64,000 nucleotides of DNA from Cyprinodon diabolis (GCA_030533445.1 CM060076.1:7544501-7608500); one strand, 5' to 3'. Numbered from the stretch's first letter, positions 33,813-46,771 are shown. The notes: a model not told the origin generated them from the letters alone. Program-made: numbers and translations.

Positions 33813-33822
33813 TGTAAGGTGC

Positions 33823-35702
33823 TAAGCAACTAGCAAAAGCCTTTTCACTAATGGCAGTTGAGTTTTAACTATGTCTTCTGGTGAGTAGGAGGCAGGAGCT
33901 ACAAAGGACCACCTCCAACAACCACAGTCTCATGTTTTATTTCTGTAGCAGTTATGTCTTTACGTTTGGAGGAGCAATCATGATGCTTGTATCTGTTGTT
34001 TGCCCCCTAAAATGTAAAACAAATGTATTCACAAACATGCATAGCAACATTTCTAAAACATATTAGAACAGATATAGATTACAGTTGATATTTGATGTTT
34101 TACAGGATTAGCGGTAAACCGTGCCATAAACCTGATGAACCTGAGCGAAGTTGACCCTTTCATTGGGCCATATTTTGCAACTTTTCTTTTGGGTTTTGTT
34201 GAGTAATTTTTTTTAAGTATCTGTCATTTTAGACATTAATTAAACTGTTGCTTGCTTCAAGCCAAACATAAAAAAAAGCAGTTAAAAAAGAAAATTAGCA
34301 GCAACTGTATATTTTTTCAAGGTTAAACCGAATTAATAAACTGACTTAGAGCCACATCTTTAAAATATAATAAGTGGAGGTTTTCTTATGTGTGAAGAGT
34401 TACATTTAATCTTACAGCAACATACAACCTTACTTTGTCAGTTATGATCAGTTTGTATTTAGGTGAGACAAACAATCACGCTAAAGCAGTTTCCCGTCAT
34501 GAAGTGCTTATTTAACTTGACCCACATTAACCTGTTTTCTTCTCTATGTTAATTTGGGAGCAATTCATCATCCTGTCGTGCAGCGTCCCACCTGTCTTTT
34601 CTCATTATAAATTAGCCTTAAGCAAGCAATGTGTTTTGTTGCTACTGTATTACAAGCTTGATGTGGTAGCTGCTGTTAATGTAATTATTAGAAAAATAAA
34701 ATCCTTAATTGCTTAAAAACCTTCTGGTAAAGAATGAACACCCTGTTAGCATGAAGCAAGACTTTTTGGGCAGTATTGTATCTGGTAAATAAATTGATTT
34801 GGTAAGCAATTGATTGGATTGATTTACTTACTAATTTATAATAATGTCCATATTTATGCAAGATAGCTTTTTAGATTGGGGAAAACCCTGAACTCCATTG
34901 TCTAACATAAGGGTGCTCAACAAATATTTAAATATTGTAAGAATGTATACACATGTTTGTCTGCATGGCAATGTGAGTCCTGCATGGACTTAAATTGAAT
35001 TGCAATTAGAGAACCCAACTTTCTGGCTGAAAAAAAACATCATTCGAATACAAGTTTGTCCAGATTTATATATTTTAGAATTTTATCTATATGTATGTTG
35101 AGCACAAGCAATGAAAACTATAAATGTAAAAATATTGAAAGGATAATTCAATTTCTGGGACAGAATATATCCCTTTACCATTGAGTGCAGCACAGTGTGG
35201 ATACATGCACATTAAAACATAGCAGCTGTGGTTTTGGACACTTTTAATGCTTGTCAGAGATTTATATTTCTTTTAGCTAAATTATCATTTAGTAAATTTG
35301 TGTTTATGTGTCTTTATTATGAGTTTTGTGTTATTTGAATTACTAGAGTAGAATTACTACAATAAATTTCCTATAATAGTTTCTAACTATGTTGCAGTCG
35401 GGCAAAGATTGTTGGACATTGTAAAGCAGCCTCCACTGACCTTAGTAAGTTGCAAGTAAGGGTGGAAGTGCCACAAACACCAGTACCTACTGATCGTCCT
35501 CAATTCATGTGAATGGCTGATGAGAAACATCAACCAGGACACAGCCACAACTGCAGATGCTTTCAAACACTCAATGGGACTTTCCGTGATAAATAAAGGT
35601 TACACTTACACTTATGCTCAACAGTTTTAACTCCTAGGATATTATTGGTACCGGTACTCTAATATAAATAATTATTGAGAAGGTGAAAGTTATTGCTTAT
35701 CA
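33823..35702. other. No recognised gene
   Basis: AT-rich sequence with only short frames. Nothing recognised on either strand. Confidence 0.4.
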
Positions 35703-35707
35703 ATATC

Positions 35708-36559
35708 TGTCAAGAACGGGCCAGATGCACCCAGTATTCAAGGTGAGACAGACAGTGGGAAAGTTCAAAATGTTTAATAACACAAAACATAACAAAACTG
35801 AATCACGGAGCTGTGGATCAGTGGACTGCATAGGCTGCAGTAGGGGGACGGGGCACCACCCAATCACTCACACTCTGGAGGGAGCAACACAGGTAAGTGA
35901 CCACGATCATCTGACGGGAGATGATTATCTGTGTGAGTCAATCACCCGGTCAAACAGCTCAGTCCATCCTCTCAAAGGAAGGCAGGGTCCAGCCAATACA
36001 CTGCCAAATGTGCTGCGGTGCTAAACCACCTAGAGTGTCCCCAATACAGCAACCTCAGTGAATAGGCCGGAATCCGATCCAGATCAGGGATGCAGATCAG
36101 ACAGGAACAGTTCTGGAATCCAGGAGTCCACAGCCAAGTCAGGGGTTCTGATCCACACATGAACAGACCAGGGTTCCAGGAATCCACAGAAAGTGAAGGT
36201 AGGGTCAGAGTTCCATGGCTCGAGCAACGGTTCAGTGGTTGAGGGACAGAGACAAGACATGGATCCAGGATAACTGAGAAAACTTTAAACTGGGCGCCAC
36301 CTAGGAGCCAGGCTTACGTGACCTAAAACTGTACTCCACCTTGGAGCCAGGATATGATCAGGAGAAAAAACAAACACCAAAACCATCTCAACCCACTGGC
36401 ATCAGGGAACAAGGACATTAATCTTGGAATAAACCAAATGAAATAAAACAGACAAACTCCACAAAGGTGGAGAAGATGAGGAATTGTTAGGAACCAGGCA
36501 GAGTTAGACGGGTGAATGAAGTGAACAATTAAGGCCAGCTATCAGGGCAGATTATGACA
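35708..36559 (-). mobile_element. Solo LTR, ATATC duplication
   Basis: ATATC flanks both ends (35703-35707 and 36560-36564). The minus strand begins TGTCATAATCTG and ends TTCTTGACA. It aligns by eye with 20687-21570, sharing ACCCAGTATTCA, AGGTAAGTGACCACGATCA and AGCTATCAGGGCAGA. There is no internal region. Confidence 0.88.
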
Positions 36560-36564
36560 ATATC

Positions 36565-37309
36565 AGTTTAACAAAACCATTTTAAAGCATCTCTTAATAA
36601 TAAGCAACACATTTTTTTAGCATGACTCTGTTTTTAATTCATATTAAACACTTTTACATTAAGGTATCCTTATAATGCTCATCGATGTTTTGTCAGGTAT
36701 TTTATTTTTGTATCTCACAAATCAAAACAATGATTATGAACTATAGACAAACTATAGACAAAATTAGCCAACTAATCCAATAAGCAATTAAAAGGTGTAT
36801 GCACAACAGGGAGAAATTGGGCAGAGACTTGAACAGCTTCAAGAAATATGTTCAGAAGCTGAGACTCTATCTCAAAAATCAGAAGCTTGCTGTTCTCACA
36901 ACAGCAGTGGAGGGTGTGAGAGACGGATGATCCTGGAGGAAGTTGGTGGAAGGAAGTTCCAGAAAGGCAAGTTTGATTCTAACAGGATGTTTCACGAGAA
37001 GGCAAAGACTGGTCATCACACAGCTCTTTAAAGAGCAAATTGCAGGTTACAGTTTTAACAAAATCCAAACCATTTGTTGTCTAATGGATCACGTTTGAAA
37101 ACTGTATGTAGAATTTAAAATTTTGGGGTCACAACAGTGGAAATTTACCAATAAAAGTGACATTTTTTTTAGCAGTGTCTTTAAAAACAGATTTTTTTAA
37201 ACAAGTTGGTATATTTGATATCACCTGGGCAAGTAAAATAGTCAGCATTTAAAGTCTTATGTTGTCTGAATTAGTAATGGTAACCAGTGTACCATTTACA
37301 TATGTTCAG
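36565..37309. other. No recognised feature
   Basis: Contains a 78-codon plus-strand frame (36795-37031) of no recognisable content; probably chance. Confidence 0.35.
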
Positions 37310-37830
37310 CTAAGGCTAGGCATAGGTTGTATGATTTTTTTCGTCCTTTTCCGCTTGATTTTCCAGTTGTGCGAGAATTTTTTCAATCTGGCCAATTTTC
37401 CGCCTCATCATTCATCCTGCATCGTGTAGAATACAGGGGGTAACACGGGATGATTAGCCTCTCACGACCAAGTCCCGATCAGGAATCGTAAAGTCGGGAG
37501 AAAATCAAACATGGTGAGGTGTTCATGAGCAAATCCTTCTGTTGAAGCAGAGCTACGAGCCAATTTACCAGAACCTCACGCAAGGTGCATATGCAGGGAG
37601 TTCTTCTTCTTCTTCCAGATTGATGAGCTCCATATCTAGCCGCTGAGTCCAACGTGTGGTTTCTAGACATTCAGTGTGAGCACTTACATCCTATCAGAGC
37701 GTCGGGCTGTACAGTGGAAGAACTTACATCGTAAACTATGAACTTTGAAATCCTGCAATTTCATCTTACAGTTTGAGCTGTAGCTGAGTATATCGACTGA
37801 AAATATCATTCAATGTGTGTCCAGCCTTAG
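37310..37830. mobile_element. 521-bp non-autonomous DNA element with imperfect TIRs
   Basis: CTAAGGCTAGGCATAGG at the left and the complement of CTAAGGCTGGACACACA at the right match in about 22 of 29 terminal bases. No clear target duplication was found. The interior is non-coding. Confidence 0.6.
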
Positions 37831-39522
37831 TGGACTCACTCGCATTAAGTCATTTGGTGCGTTTCTCACAAAATATTCCAAAAGCCTAAATATGCAGGTA
37901 CATTTTTTTTTTCAAAAAAATATTCATTGTATATTTTTTTAAACACTGATAAAGGTGAGGCCCTAACCTCCCTAAATCTCCAGCAACTAAATCACAGGAT
38001 AGAAGGCAGGTGTCCAGCCTGCAGAGATGATGTGTTCCAGAAAGATCTCCTACCCAGAAAAACTTAACCCAGGATCATGACAGTGGAAGTTATCTTCTTG
38101 AAAAGTACAAAAGCCTTCTTGTTTTCTATGAAATAGATATTAATGTTTTGTGAAATAGAGAAAATCTATACGAACTGACAGTAGCAGGTTTAGATGTGCT
38201 TCTGTCAAGCAGCTAATCAATCCAGTCTGAACAGGCCACACAGATAATGGGGAATGTAAATTACTGTTCAATATAGTAAACATTTCTTCCACAGATCTGT
38301 TCCTCTGCGTTTCCCAGGTTTTTACCAATCCTTACCTTTGTTACTTCTCCCTGCTTTGCTCGCCCTGTCTCACCCACCCTGCCTTTCATCATCTATTCCC
38401 TGTCCATCTTCTTTTCTTCTTACCTACACAGAATAATCCATCAAAGGCCTGTATGCTAAAACGCCAACCTGCTGCAGTGTAACATCAATCAAACCCTCCC
38501 ACCCTGTCAAATTCAGAAAAAGAACTCCCTTTTTCTCTTAAAGTAGAAGACCGGCTTTTAGGGGACACACTGTGGCTTACAGAGGTCATCAATTTCATGC
38601 ACACTTAAATGGAGTGCTGCTACAGGTCATAAAACACTGCTTGCACTAAATACATCAGTCATCTTTAGATCGACTGGCAATGCCGCCCACTTCCTACAGT
38701 TCTCTTCCCCCAGGCAGCATTTTCTGCTGCCTCTGGACATTTGGGGATGTGTTGATGAAACAGAAAAATTTAGGAAGAGACACTCTGCTAAAAAAAAATA
38801 GGCTTCCGTCACATTCTTTTCATGCATTTATAATTGACAGATTTATTCATAGTTTTTGAAGAAAAGGAAAAGGCTAAAAGGATACTGAGGGACCAGAAGG
38901 GTCACGGAAATGCTAAGTGGAGAAGGTAAAGTTAAAAGATAATACATTTGCAAAAATGATTTCAAAATACAACGTGAAAAAGAAAATTAAACCAGTAAAA
39001 GGAATTACCTTTAAAGATGTTTGATAAGAAAAGGTTTTTATAACTTCATTTATGAATCATGTCTTCACAAATGCTGTCTAGGGCCAATAATTACTTTGAA
39101 GCAGAAAGGTTTCAGCTGCACTTCATCTAGAAATATCAGTGTATAATTGTTGTAAATGGTATCTTCTAAAGAGTTACCTTTGTTCCATTTCTATCACTGT
39201 TTTTGGCAACGAAGACATATATGCATATGAAAACAAAGCAATGACTACTGCTTTGCACCTGTACTGTAATGAGTAACTTATGGATGTCACTGAGCATCCA
39301 TGATCTTTTTACCCCTGGACTGAGCATTCAATCTAATAGCTTATAATCCGAGAAATTTAAAAATATTGTGTAATGAAATTATTAAATTACAAGACTCTGG
39401 CAAATGGATCCGGAATTCGGGCAGACGGAACAGGTTTGTCAAAAGATAATCAGTTATTGACAGCTCTGGATAACCGTGACTCATCAGTTGGGATCAACTT
39501 GCTGGATTATCTGTAGAGACCA
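37831..39522. other. No recognised gene
   Basis: AT-rich with A/T homopolymers near 37900-37945. No supported feature. Confidence 0.4.
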
Positions 39523-39530
39523 AGGGCGTA

Positions 39531-40919
39531 GGTTTGATTTCAGCTTTTATAGGGACACTATTCTTCAGTTTCATTGGTCCTTTGCAAAAATATGCATGCT
39601 CTTTTTTATGCTTAATGTGAGCTTCAGGGCTCATTTTGTTTAAAGAGAACAGCAGCATTTCTTGCTACATTAATACAAATCTTATAAGCACTACATGCTC
39701 TAGATGCTGTTTATCAATATTTAAAGCATAACTGGCTCTGATGAATGTGGAATTAGGACTTTTTCCACTTTGAAAAGGATTGCATTTAAATTTACCTGCT
39801 ACTAAGACAGTGTCTATTTAACCAAATATCGTCTATAATATGTGGATTTATCCTGTGTTTTCTTCTGAAGATATAGAATTGTGCAGAGGTAAAACCCACT
39901 CTTATTTTTTTTAATCTAATATGCTCTCTCTGGATCATGCAAAATAATACATTCAAGGGACGGAAAATAAATGTATTGTATTTACATGTGCACTGGAACT
40001 ATAAGAGGAACTGACACTGAGCATTTAAAGTATTAATATTAGAAGTTGTACATCTGGGCTGTAGTTACTCTGTGTAGCTAATTTCATGTATTTTATCTAT
40101 GGCTGAAACAATTAATCATATTAACAAATTATATAATAAAAATAATCATGAACTATGTAATTGATTAATCGTTAACTGGAATATAGGGCCACTAAAATGT
40201 GCCTTTAGCCGACAGAGCGACCCACTTAGAGCAGGAATTATACCAAGATTGTAAAAAATATGTAAACATTTTGCATTTAAGAAGTAAAAAAAAATTGTTT
40301 TTGTCTGTCAATATTCTCCATCCAGAACTCCTCCAAAGGAAATGTTTAAACGTTTCTGTTTCAACTGGTTTCATTTCATAAAAGATCTTCTTTAAGGAGC
40401 CTTTGGCTATCTGATTAAAAGATAAAATAAAAGAAATCCTAACGTTGTTAACTTACATTTCTCAAGTTCCACAAATCAAAAAACTCTCTCCTGCTTCTTT
40501 ACAGAACTCCAATCAGAAGCTTTCGCCTGTTTTAGCGTAGATAATATTTTTTTTAATTTGGACTAGTTTCGTAGCCCAATATTAATTTATTTTAGCGTCT
40601 TTTTTTTTTTCGCGCTACAAGCACCCGCGCCCGCACACATACAGACTAGAAAACACGCAATCAGAAAGAGAGAAAGCGGAACTTAAGGCAGAATAATCAG
40701 AGAGTTAAACCGCGCAGCACAGTTGATGCGCTGCTATGTGAAAGGGACAGGAAAGAGCAGGCAGCTGCAGCTACCAGGCAGAGAATCTGCGAGAGGAAAA
40801 GAAGCGGCTGCTGTATAGTAAATTATAAACATGTTGTTTACATCCAATTATTGGTAGGGACAAATAGGTCCTTCCAAAATTTTGGTAGGGACATGTCCCT
40901 ATGCAAACCTACGCCCATG
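39531..40919. mobile_element. 1389-bp hAT-type element, perfect 8-bp duplication
   Basis: GTAGAGAC is repeated exactly at 39523-39530 and 40920-40927. The ends CAAGGGCGTAGGTTTG and the complement of CATGGGCGTAGGTTTG form the TIR. GGTAGGGACA motifs repeat near the right end (40853-40893). No transposase frame survives; the stretch near 40600-40800 is GC-richer and purine-rich. Confidence 0.88.
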
Positions 40920-41034
40920 GTAGAGACAAACATTCAGGTTAGTGATCACTAGGCTCAGACAGAGAAAAATACCTAGCATTTGAATCACTAACCTGGTTCT
41001 CGGTTTAGTCCGTGTCAAAAGGAAGGAGTGGAAA

Positions 41035-41136
41035 CTTTGAATCTATTTGACTGTATGGTCTGGTTGAATTGTAAAGTGCCTTGAGATGACATGTTTTGTG
41101 AAATGGCGCTATATAAACAAACTGAAGTGAACTGAA
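41035..41136 (+). mobile_element. L2-type LINE 3' tail fragment
   Basis: TTGAATCTATTTGACTGTAT and GGCGCTATATAAACAAACTG match the tail of the copy at 4940-6118. Only about 100 bp is present. Confidence 0.75.
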
Positions 41137-41144
41137 TTCAGTTG

Positions 41145-42419
41145 AAACCAGTTGGATGACTTCTCCACAACATGCAGCGGGAACCAACCAGAGAGTTTGA
41201 GGAGAGAGGCTGAGCAGCCTGTAGAGCGGAAGCCATGCAGACACAGAAAAGCAGAAGAGTCCAAAGGCTGAATCCAGAGCAGGTGATGAGGCAGGGGTCC
41301 AAAACAGAAGATCAGAGAGTAGCTGAGGTACCAATAAAATAATCTAAGCTGGGGTCAGGGGACATATCCAAGGTCGCTAACAGACTAAGCACAAACAGCA
41401 GTCTGAACACAGGAAACAGACTGGAACAGGGGCAGGCCAAAACTCAGGAATCCAAAGGCAGAAACAGGTCAGGATCAGGCAGTCAAAAACACAACAGTGT
41501 ACGCTAGATACTTCTTGTCAGGACCCTGCTGCCTCTGCCTTCTCCACAGGTGTTCCAGGTTGACTGAGTGGTGCTCGCACACCTGCAGGTGGTTCTGCAG
41601 CACCGTGGCGCTCTATAAGAACTGCGCTCAGACAGCGGGAGGACGCCTGAGTGTTACCGTAGTGGTATGCAAACCTACTGTACCACGGTCTCTAGCCTTC
41701 GAAGCTCTTTGAGTAACCAATCTTACCTTTGTGTCTCCCAGGTACCCCCCCGTGTGCTGATCCTTCCTCTCAAGTCCTAGTTATCCCTCTTGTGGTGGAT
41801 TCCTCTGAGTGGTTCCCCCGGTTCCTTCTGAGTCGGTTCCCCCCACTGGTCCCATCACCCTCACGGACATCCATCAGGTTCCTCCCGCTGTTCTGGATCC
41901 CTGGATTTTCCCGATGCTGCTCGGACCCTCTCTGGCTTCAGCTCTCTGGTCTCCTGGATGATCACCTTCTCCACCTTCAGGCAAGCATAGAGTCCAACCC
42001 GCCTTCTCCCCGGTTCAGCTTTCCCTGCTCTGAGGTAAGCGTCCGTCCAGCTGTACATTCCTTTCTGCTCCGTCCGTGGTTAACCGCCCTTCTCATTCCC
42101 TTAGACGATCCCAGGCTCCGGCTCCCTGTGCTAAGCTCCGGTCTGCTGTTGCAGATTGCCCTTCGTTAAGCTTTCAATAAAACTTTAAAAGATCTGCCTG
42201 TTTCCGAGTGTATTCTGCATGTGGGCCAAACACGTCAAGCCAAACATGACACTTCTCACACTTGGCTCGAATAATCTGGCACTGATGGCTGGAAAACAGG
42301 CAGCATCAATATTAGGTGGATACAGGTGGATCAGATGAGCAGTAATAAGCAACTGGGCAATGTTGGGCAGGTGAATAGAATAAGCAAATAAGCCAGTCAT
42401 CAATGGCAAGATCATGACA
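41145..42419 (-). mobile_element. Old solo LTR split by a younger LTR
   Basis: The parts at about 41145-41515 and 42257-42419 belong together: the second resembles 44316-44847 (CTCGAATAATCTGG, CAGGTGGATCAGA and an ATCATGACA end). A complete solo LTR sits between them with its own duplication. The left end is uncertain and may be lost next to the L2 fragment. Confidence 0.6.
41516..42251 (+). mobile_element. Solo LTR nested in an older LTR, CTTCT duplication
   Basis: CTTCT is repeated at 41511-41515 and 42252-42256. The 736-bp unit starts TGTCAGGACC and ends ACATGACA. CTATAAG (near 41612) lies about 31 nt before GCCTGAGTGTTACC, the shared transcript-start motif. A TCAATAAAACTTT polyadenylation region is near 42174. 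The 146-codon frame inside is not a gene. Confidence 0.9.
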
Positions 42420-42423
42420 TTAA

Positions 42424-43088
42424 AACTATTTTAGACTATAAAAAAGGGTAAAATTATCATGTTGAAAAGAGTCATTCTTTGTAACTTAATAAATGTAGAC
42501 ATTCTACCCAATAGATGTACAGTGAACAGTGACCTGGTGGGACAGTGGATTTTTCAGACTCTACTGTGTTTGGCCATTGTCTGGTCCCCTAGAACAGAAC
42601 AGTGCTGTAGCGTCATGAGGAAAGATTACCAGGTATTATGTCTGGGCCGTTGAGATGTGCACTCAAAATAACCTTGAGAGAAACAATTGCATGATTTTTT
42701 CTGTGGCTGTTTCTGTGGAAGTTATGCAGTTTAATTCAGTCTCAAATGTTTTATCAACAGCTAAATCCAAAGAGGATTCTATTAATCTGTCTGCACGAGG
42801 CGATTATAAAAGCATATAAGGCTGAAGAGAACTAATGTACCTCTTTATATACTGACTGTATGAGTGAAGAAAATCAAACTAAAATATCCCATTCTTGTTA
42901 AGGTTATGTAAAGTTTTGCTATTATTTGGAAAAAAAAAGAAATACAGCTTTAACCAGTTCAAGAGGTTCATGTGAATATTTTGGCCTATCATAATATGGA
43001 GGTTTTCTTTTACGTTGATTTTTGTTGTTGAATATTTATGACCTAAATCTGTCTGTTGTTTCTGGAGTTTTGCACTTATGTTAAATCA
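42424..43088. other. No recognised feature
   Basis: AT-rich, nothing supported. Confidence 0.4.
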
Positions 43089-43096
43089 CTTACAGC

Positions 43097-43718
43097 CAGA
43101 GATGGCAAAAGTACTAATTTTCCGTACTTGAGTAAAAGTACAGATACTTGTGTTAAAAAATACTCTGGTAAAAGTGGAAGTACTGATTAAACTTCTTTAC
43201 TCAAGTAAAAGTAACAAAGTACAGGCTTGTAATTTTACCTAAAGTATAAAAGTAAAAGTAGAAACCACTTTTTTCATGCCGTTGCCTACATTTTAAATGG
43301 ATGTCTGCCAATAGGACTAGATCTCCGTTGTGTTCATTTTCAATCATCTCGTCGTCCATACTACTATGCTAACGCCACCGCCACCAAGCTGCAATGATTT
43401 GCCGCGAATGAATACCGCCAAATCTGTCGATTCATCTTGTAGTGGTGCGTCAAATGCAACGTAGATTCCCATCCAATTAGATTGAATTTGGTATTGATGA
43501 CGTGAAAAATAATAACGGTAACTCCATTGAAATGATTCAAAACTAAAGTAACGAGCCAATTTTTAAAAATGTAAGGAGTAGAAAGTACAGATATTTGTGT
43601 AAAAATGTAGAAGTAAAAAGTCGCCATAAAAATAAGTAGTAAAGTAAAGTAAAAATATCAGAAAAATCTACTTGAGTACATTAACGAAGTATTTGTATTT
43701 CGTTACTTCCCATCTCTG
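43097..43718. mobile_element. 622-bp hAT-type MITE, perfect 8-bp duplication
   Basis: CTTACAGC flanks both ends exactly (43089-43096 and 43719-43726). The ends are CAGAGATGGCAAAAGTAC and the complement of CAGAGATGGGAAGTAACG. Inside each end are many AAAGTA / TACTT repeats, typical of this very common fish element. Confidence 0.92.
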
Positions 43719-43758
43719 CTTACAGCCCAGCATAGTACAGTTAAGGCACATGGATGTG

Positions 43759-44053
43759 GCCTCATAAGACCATCCTGATCTCGCGAGCTTTCAAGGTTTC
43801 ACTCGCAGATCAGTCTGGCTACTTTCTGTTAAAGAAAATTTGGAGCCGTTCACCAAACGAACGTCCAATCAGCGTTGGCTTTGAGGCGGGTTGAGGTGTG
43901 ACGCAACGAGAAGCGCGACAGTTCAGTCTAAATAACATGGCGGCTTCAGCCGATGAAACTAGTGTTAGCGTGGCTATGGAGCAAGTTTTATCGGAATTAC
44001 AGAGTATTTCTTCACTGAAAGAAGAGCAAAACACTGCTCTGGAGGCTTTTCTC
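43759..44053 (+). mobile_element. Helicase-fragment element, copy 1, truncated
   Basis: It matches the complete copy at 46584-47124 from GCCTCATAAGACC through the promoter-like region and the first 39 codons starting at the ATG at 43937 (MAASADETSVS). It then breaks off in GAGGCTTTTCTC, where an unrelated hairpin begins. Confidence 0.8.
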
Positions 44054-44096
44054 TGTATTAAGTATTGACTGGGAATTAAGTCAATACTTAATACAG
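44053..44096. repeat. Perfect 18-bp stem hairpin
   Basis: CTGTATTAAGTATTGACT (44053-44070) pairs exactly with 44079-44096 around the 8-nt loop GGGAATTA. It lies at the breakpoint of helicase-fragment copy 1. Confidence 0.9.
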
Positions 44097-44315
44097 TTTT
44101 TTTTAACTTTTACATTTGTAAGATATGTTGTCTGTGATATATAGTCATGGGTTGTTCTAATGTTTTGTTATCAAGACATACAAAAGTTATCTGGTCCTTA
44201 CAAGTTCATAGTTTATTTAAATCCTAAAATGTTCCAAAAAGAGAGATTTCGTGTAATATTAAACAAAGATGAAGCAAAAATGACCTAAATTTTAATAGCT
44301 TGTAGAGTCACTTTT

Positions 44316-44847
44316 TGTCAGGCTCGAAACCTTGGACCCGCTATTCAAACAGACAGATCAGAATGATTTCCAACAGTATTTGTTTATAAACTGCGTGCGG
44401 CTGCTCATCAGCCAGAGCGGATAAACCGGATCCTCTTCTTTAGAGTTCAGTCTGATCCCAGAGGAACCAAGTTCCAAGAACAAAGTTCATAAACCAGACG
44501 ATCAGAGAGCCGATGAGGGAATCCAAGCCGTGGTCAGGAAAACAGTCCAGGGTCGGTAAGCCAGAATCCAGAAAACAGTCCAGAACAGATCAGACTAGCA
44601 GACGGAGGCAAAGCAAAACCACAAGACAGAAACAGGTCACAATCAGATAATCATAACTATAATCAAAACGCTAGAGTTACTCTCACCAAACAGCTCGAAT
44701 AATCTGGAACTGGTAGCTTGAAGACAAACAGTATATATAGGAGCTGGAACCAGGTGGATCAGAGAAACAATAATGAGAAAACAGGCAGAGTTAAACTAGA
44801 GGGTGGAATGAGCAATCAAGCCAGCCACCAGTGCCAGGACCATGACA
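44316..44847 (-). mobile_element. Solo LTR, CTTTT duplication
   Basis: CTTTT is repeated at 44311-44315 and 44848-44852. The minus strand starts TGTCATGGTCCTGG and ends GAGCCTGACA. TATATATA (near 44730, minus) precedes a CCAGATTATTCGAGC stretch by about 30 nt. Confidence 0.9.
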
Positions 44848-44852
44848 CTTTT

Positions 44853-46580
44853 CTTTTAGCCTTTTATCATTTTTTTATGATTTTGGAAGAACTAGAACAT
44901 TTAAATAGTTTTGTTTGAGTCTATGACCTTATTAAGATGGCACAGTTGCCCTTAGTGTCCATCCATTTAAAGAAAATGAGCACTAACTCCTTAAGCAAAA
45001 GTGGAAACATTAAAAAGAAATAATCAGGTAAACATAAATATGAAGCTGTTTAGAAAAGTTAATATAATACAAAACGAAGAAAAAAGTGTAGAAATTTAAA
45101 TACTAGATACAGTCATATGATGCCTTCTTATCCTTATTCCCTAACAACAAGCAGCTGGGTTTGAGAAGCTTAAACGAAGCCCCTACACTAAAATGAAGAT
45201 CTCTTCACTTTCTTTACACCTGCTGCCGTTTATCGTGACTCCAGGTGGTCAGATGGCTCTAGAGAGAGGAAAAGTAACCATCGGTTCATCACTTGAACCA
45301 ATGTCCAAGTGATGATTTTTATTTCAACAATATACATTTAAAAAGCTCCTAAGATATTCATTTCAAAAAAGGTCTAACCTGATCAAGCTTTAAAAAAGCA
45401 ATGACAGCTGATGGTGTTTCTGCTAAAAATAAAAAGTTCTGAAATCCTTTATTAACAGTCTTAACTCAAGTCCAAAATTATTCCTCTTCCTGCTAGATGT
45501 TGATTTTAAGTCTGAGTTTACAGTTTGCTTTTTTCTGACTGGAAATACCATTCATCTAATGAGGTGGTTGGGGTTGACATTTCATCATTCTCTATACAGT
45601 AATGTGGTAACCTTTTACAAAAGTGGATGATTAAAAAAAACAAAACAGAGAAGTAAAGTGTAATGCATAATTTCGTGGGCATTACGCTGCTGTGTGTTAT
45701 GCTTAAGTTGGGCTGTCATTGGACATACACTCAGGACTTGTTATAAGTACACTATGCCTACGCAAATATTGAAAGAATACATAAAAAGTTCAGCAGGGTA
45801 AAATCACAAGTTCTGTTTCAGTTATTAGGTCGGGTCAGAGTTCACTACTTAAAGATTACTTGTGTGCCTGCATCAGTATGCAGATATTTTTCTAACGACC
45901 AAACTGTGCAAATTCATGAATGGAATATATGCAATTATAAACATTTACAATGTGCAAAAAGATTAAAAAAATTGGAATCTAAACTGTGGTCGCTTTTTTT
46001 TCTTTTTGTCTTTTGTAGTACTTCTCAAAGTGAGATACAAACTGACATCCAAGAAAATCTTTGCTCATTGTTGCCACAAAGGAAGCCTTGGTAACATGTC
46101 ACCGGATGGAATGGTAGGCCCCAATCCCTAACCAGCCCCTAAACACTTTCCTTAAGCACTAACCTTCTTTTTGCGTGTTCCCCCAGTGTTTTGGCCACAT
46201 TAAAAGCCGCCCCAAACCACATAGTGTAGTAGATTGGGCGAGTCTTTATCGGCACAGACTCACTGGAATTTGGCAGCGGGTGTAACGGCCAACTAATGGT
46301 GAAGGAAACATCTGCATTTGAATGTAAGTTTGACTGGTTTGCTGAATCTTTTTCACACTGAAAAGGATCACAAGCAAAGAAAAAAGATGTAACTTTTTCC
46401 AAAAGGGAAGGTCCTCTTTGAAATAGTATAATTAGACTGTATACATTTTTTGTTTTAAATTGGGCAAATGTTTGATTTCATGTCAACCTGTGTCAGAGAG
46501 CTACAGCAATACACAGTGGGAGTGTCACTGGGTTACCACAACACCAACTGCTTTTCTTTTCTGTTGGGGGGAGGAGGTCG
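44853..46580. other. No recognised gene
   Basis: AT-rich sequence, short frames only; nothing supported. Confidence 0.4.
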
Positions 46581-46606
46581 TTAGCCTCGTGAGACCTGAT
46601 CCTGAT

Positions 46607-46771
46607 CTCGCGAGCTTTCAAGGTTTCACTCGCAGATCAGTCTGGAGACTCTCCGTTAAAGAAAATTTGGAGGAGTCTACCAAACGAAAGTCCAATCAGC
46701 GTTGGCTTTGAGGCGGGTTGAGGTGTGACGCAACGAGAAGCGCGACAGTTCAGTCTAAAGAACATGGCGGC
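46607..46771 (+). promoter_or_regulatory. CpG-type promoter module in helicase-fragment element
   Basis: In order: CTCGCGAG (46607-46614, BANP/TCTCGCGAGA-like), CCAAT (46692-46696), TGACGCAA (46726-46733, ATF/C-EBP-like) and AACATGGCGGC (46761-46771, a full match to the YY1 site found at transcription and translation starts). The ATG of the frame is inside the YY1 match. Function is inferred from motif content only. Confidence 0.5.

Noticed and set aside
36795..37031. 78-codon plus-strand frame as a small gene
   Set aside because: No motif, no splice or promoter context, and not recognisable as a transposon protein.
41729..42169. 146-codon plus-strand frame
   Set aside because: It lies wholly inside a solo LTR with a clear duplication; Pro/Ser/Leu-rich composition comes from the CT-rich LTR sequence.
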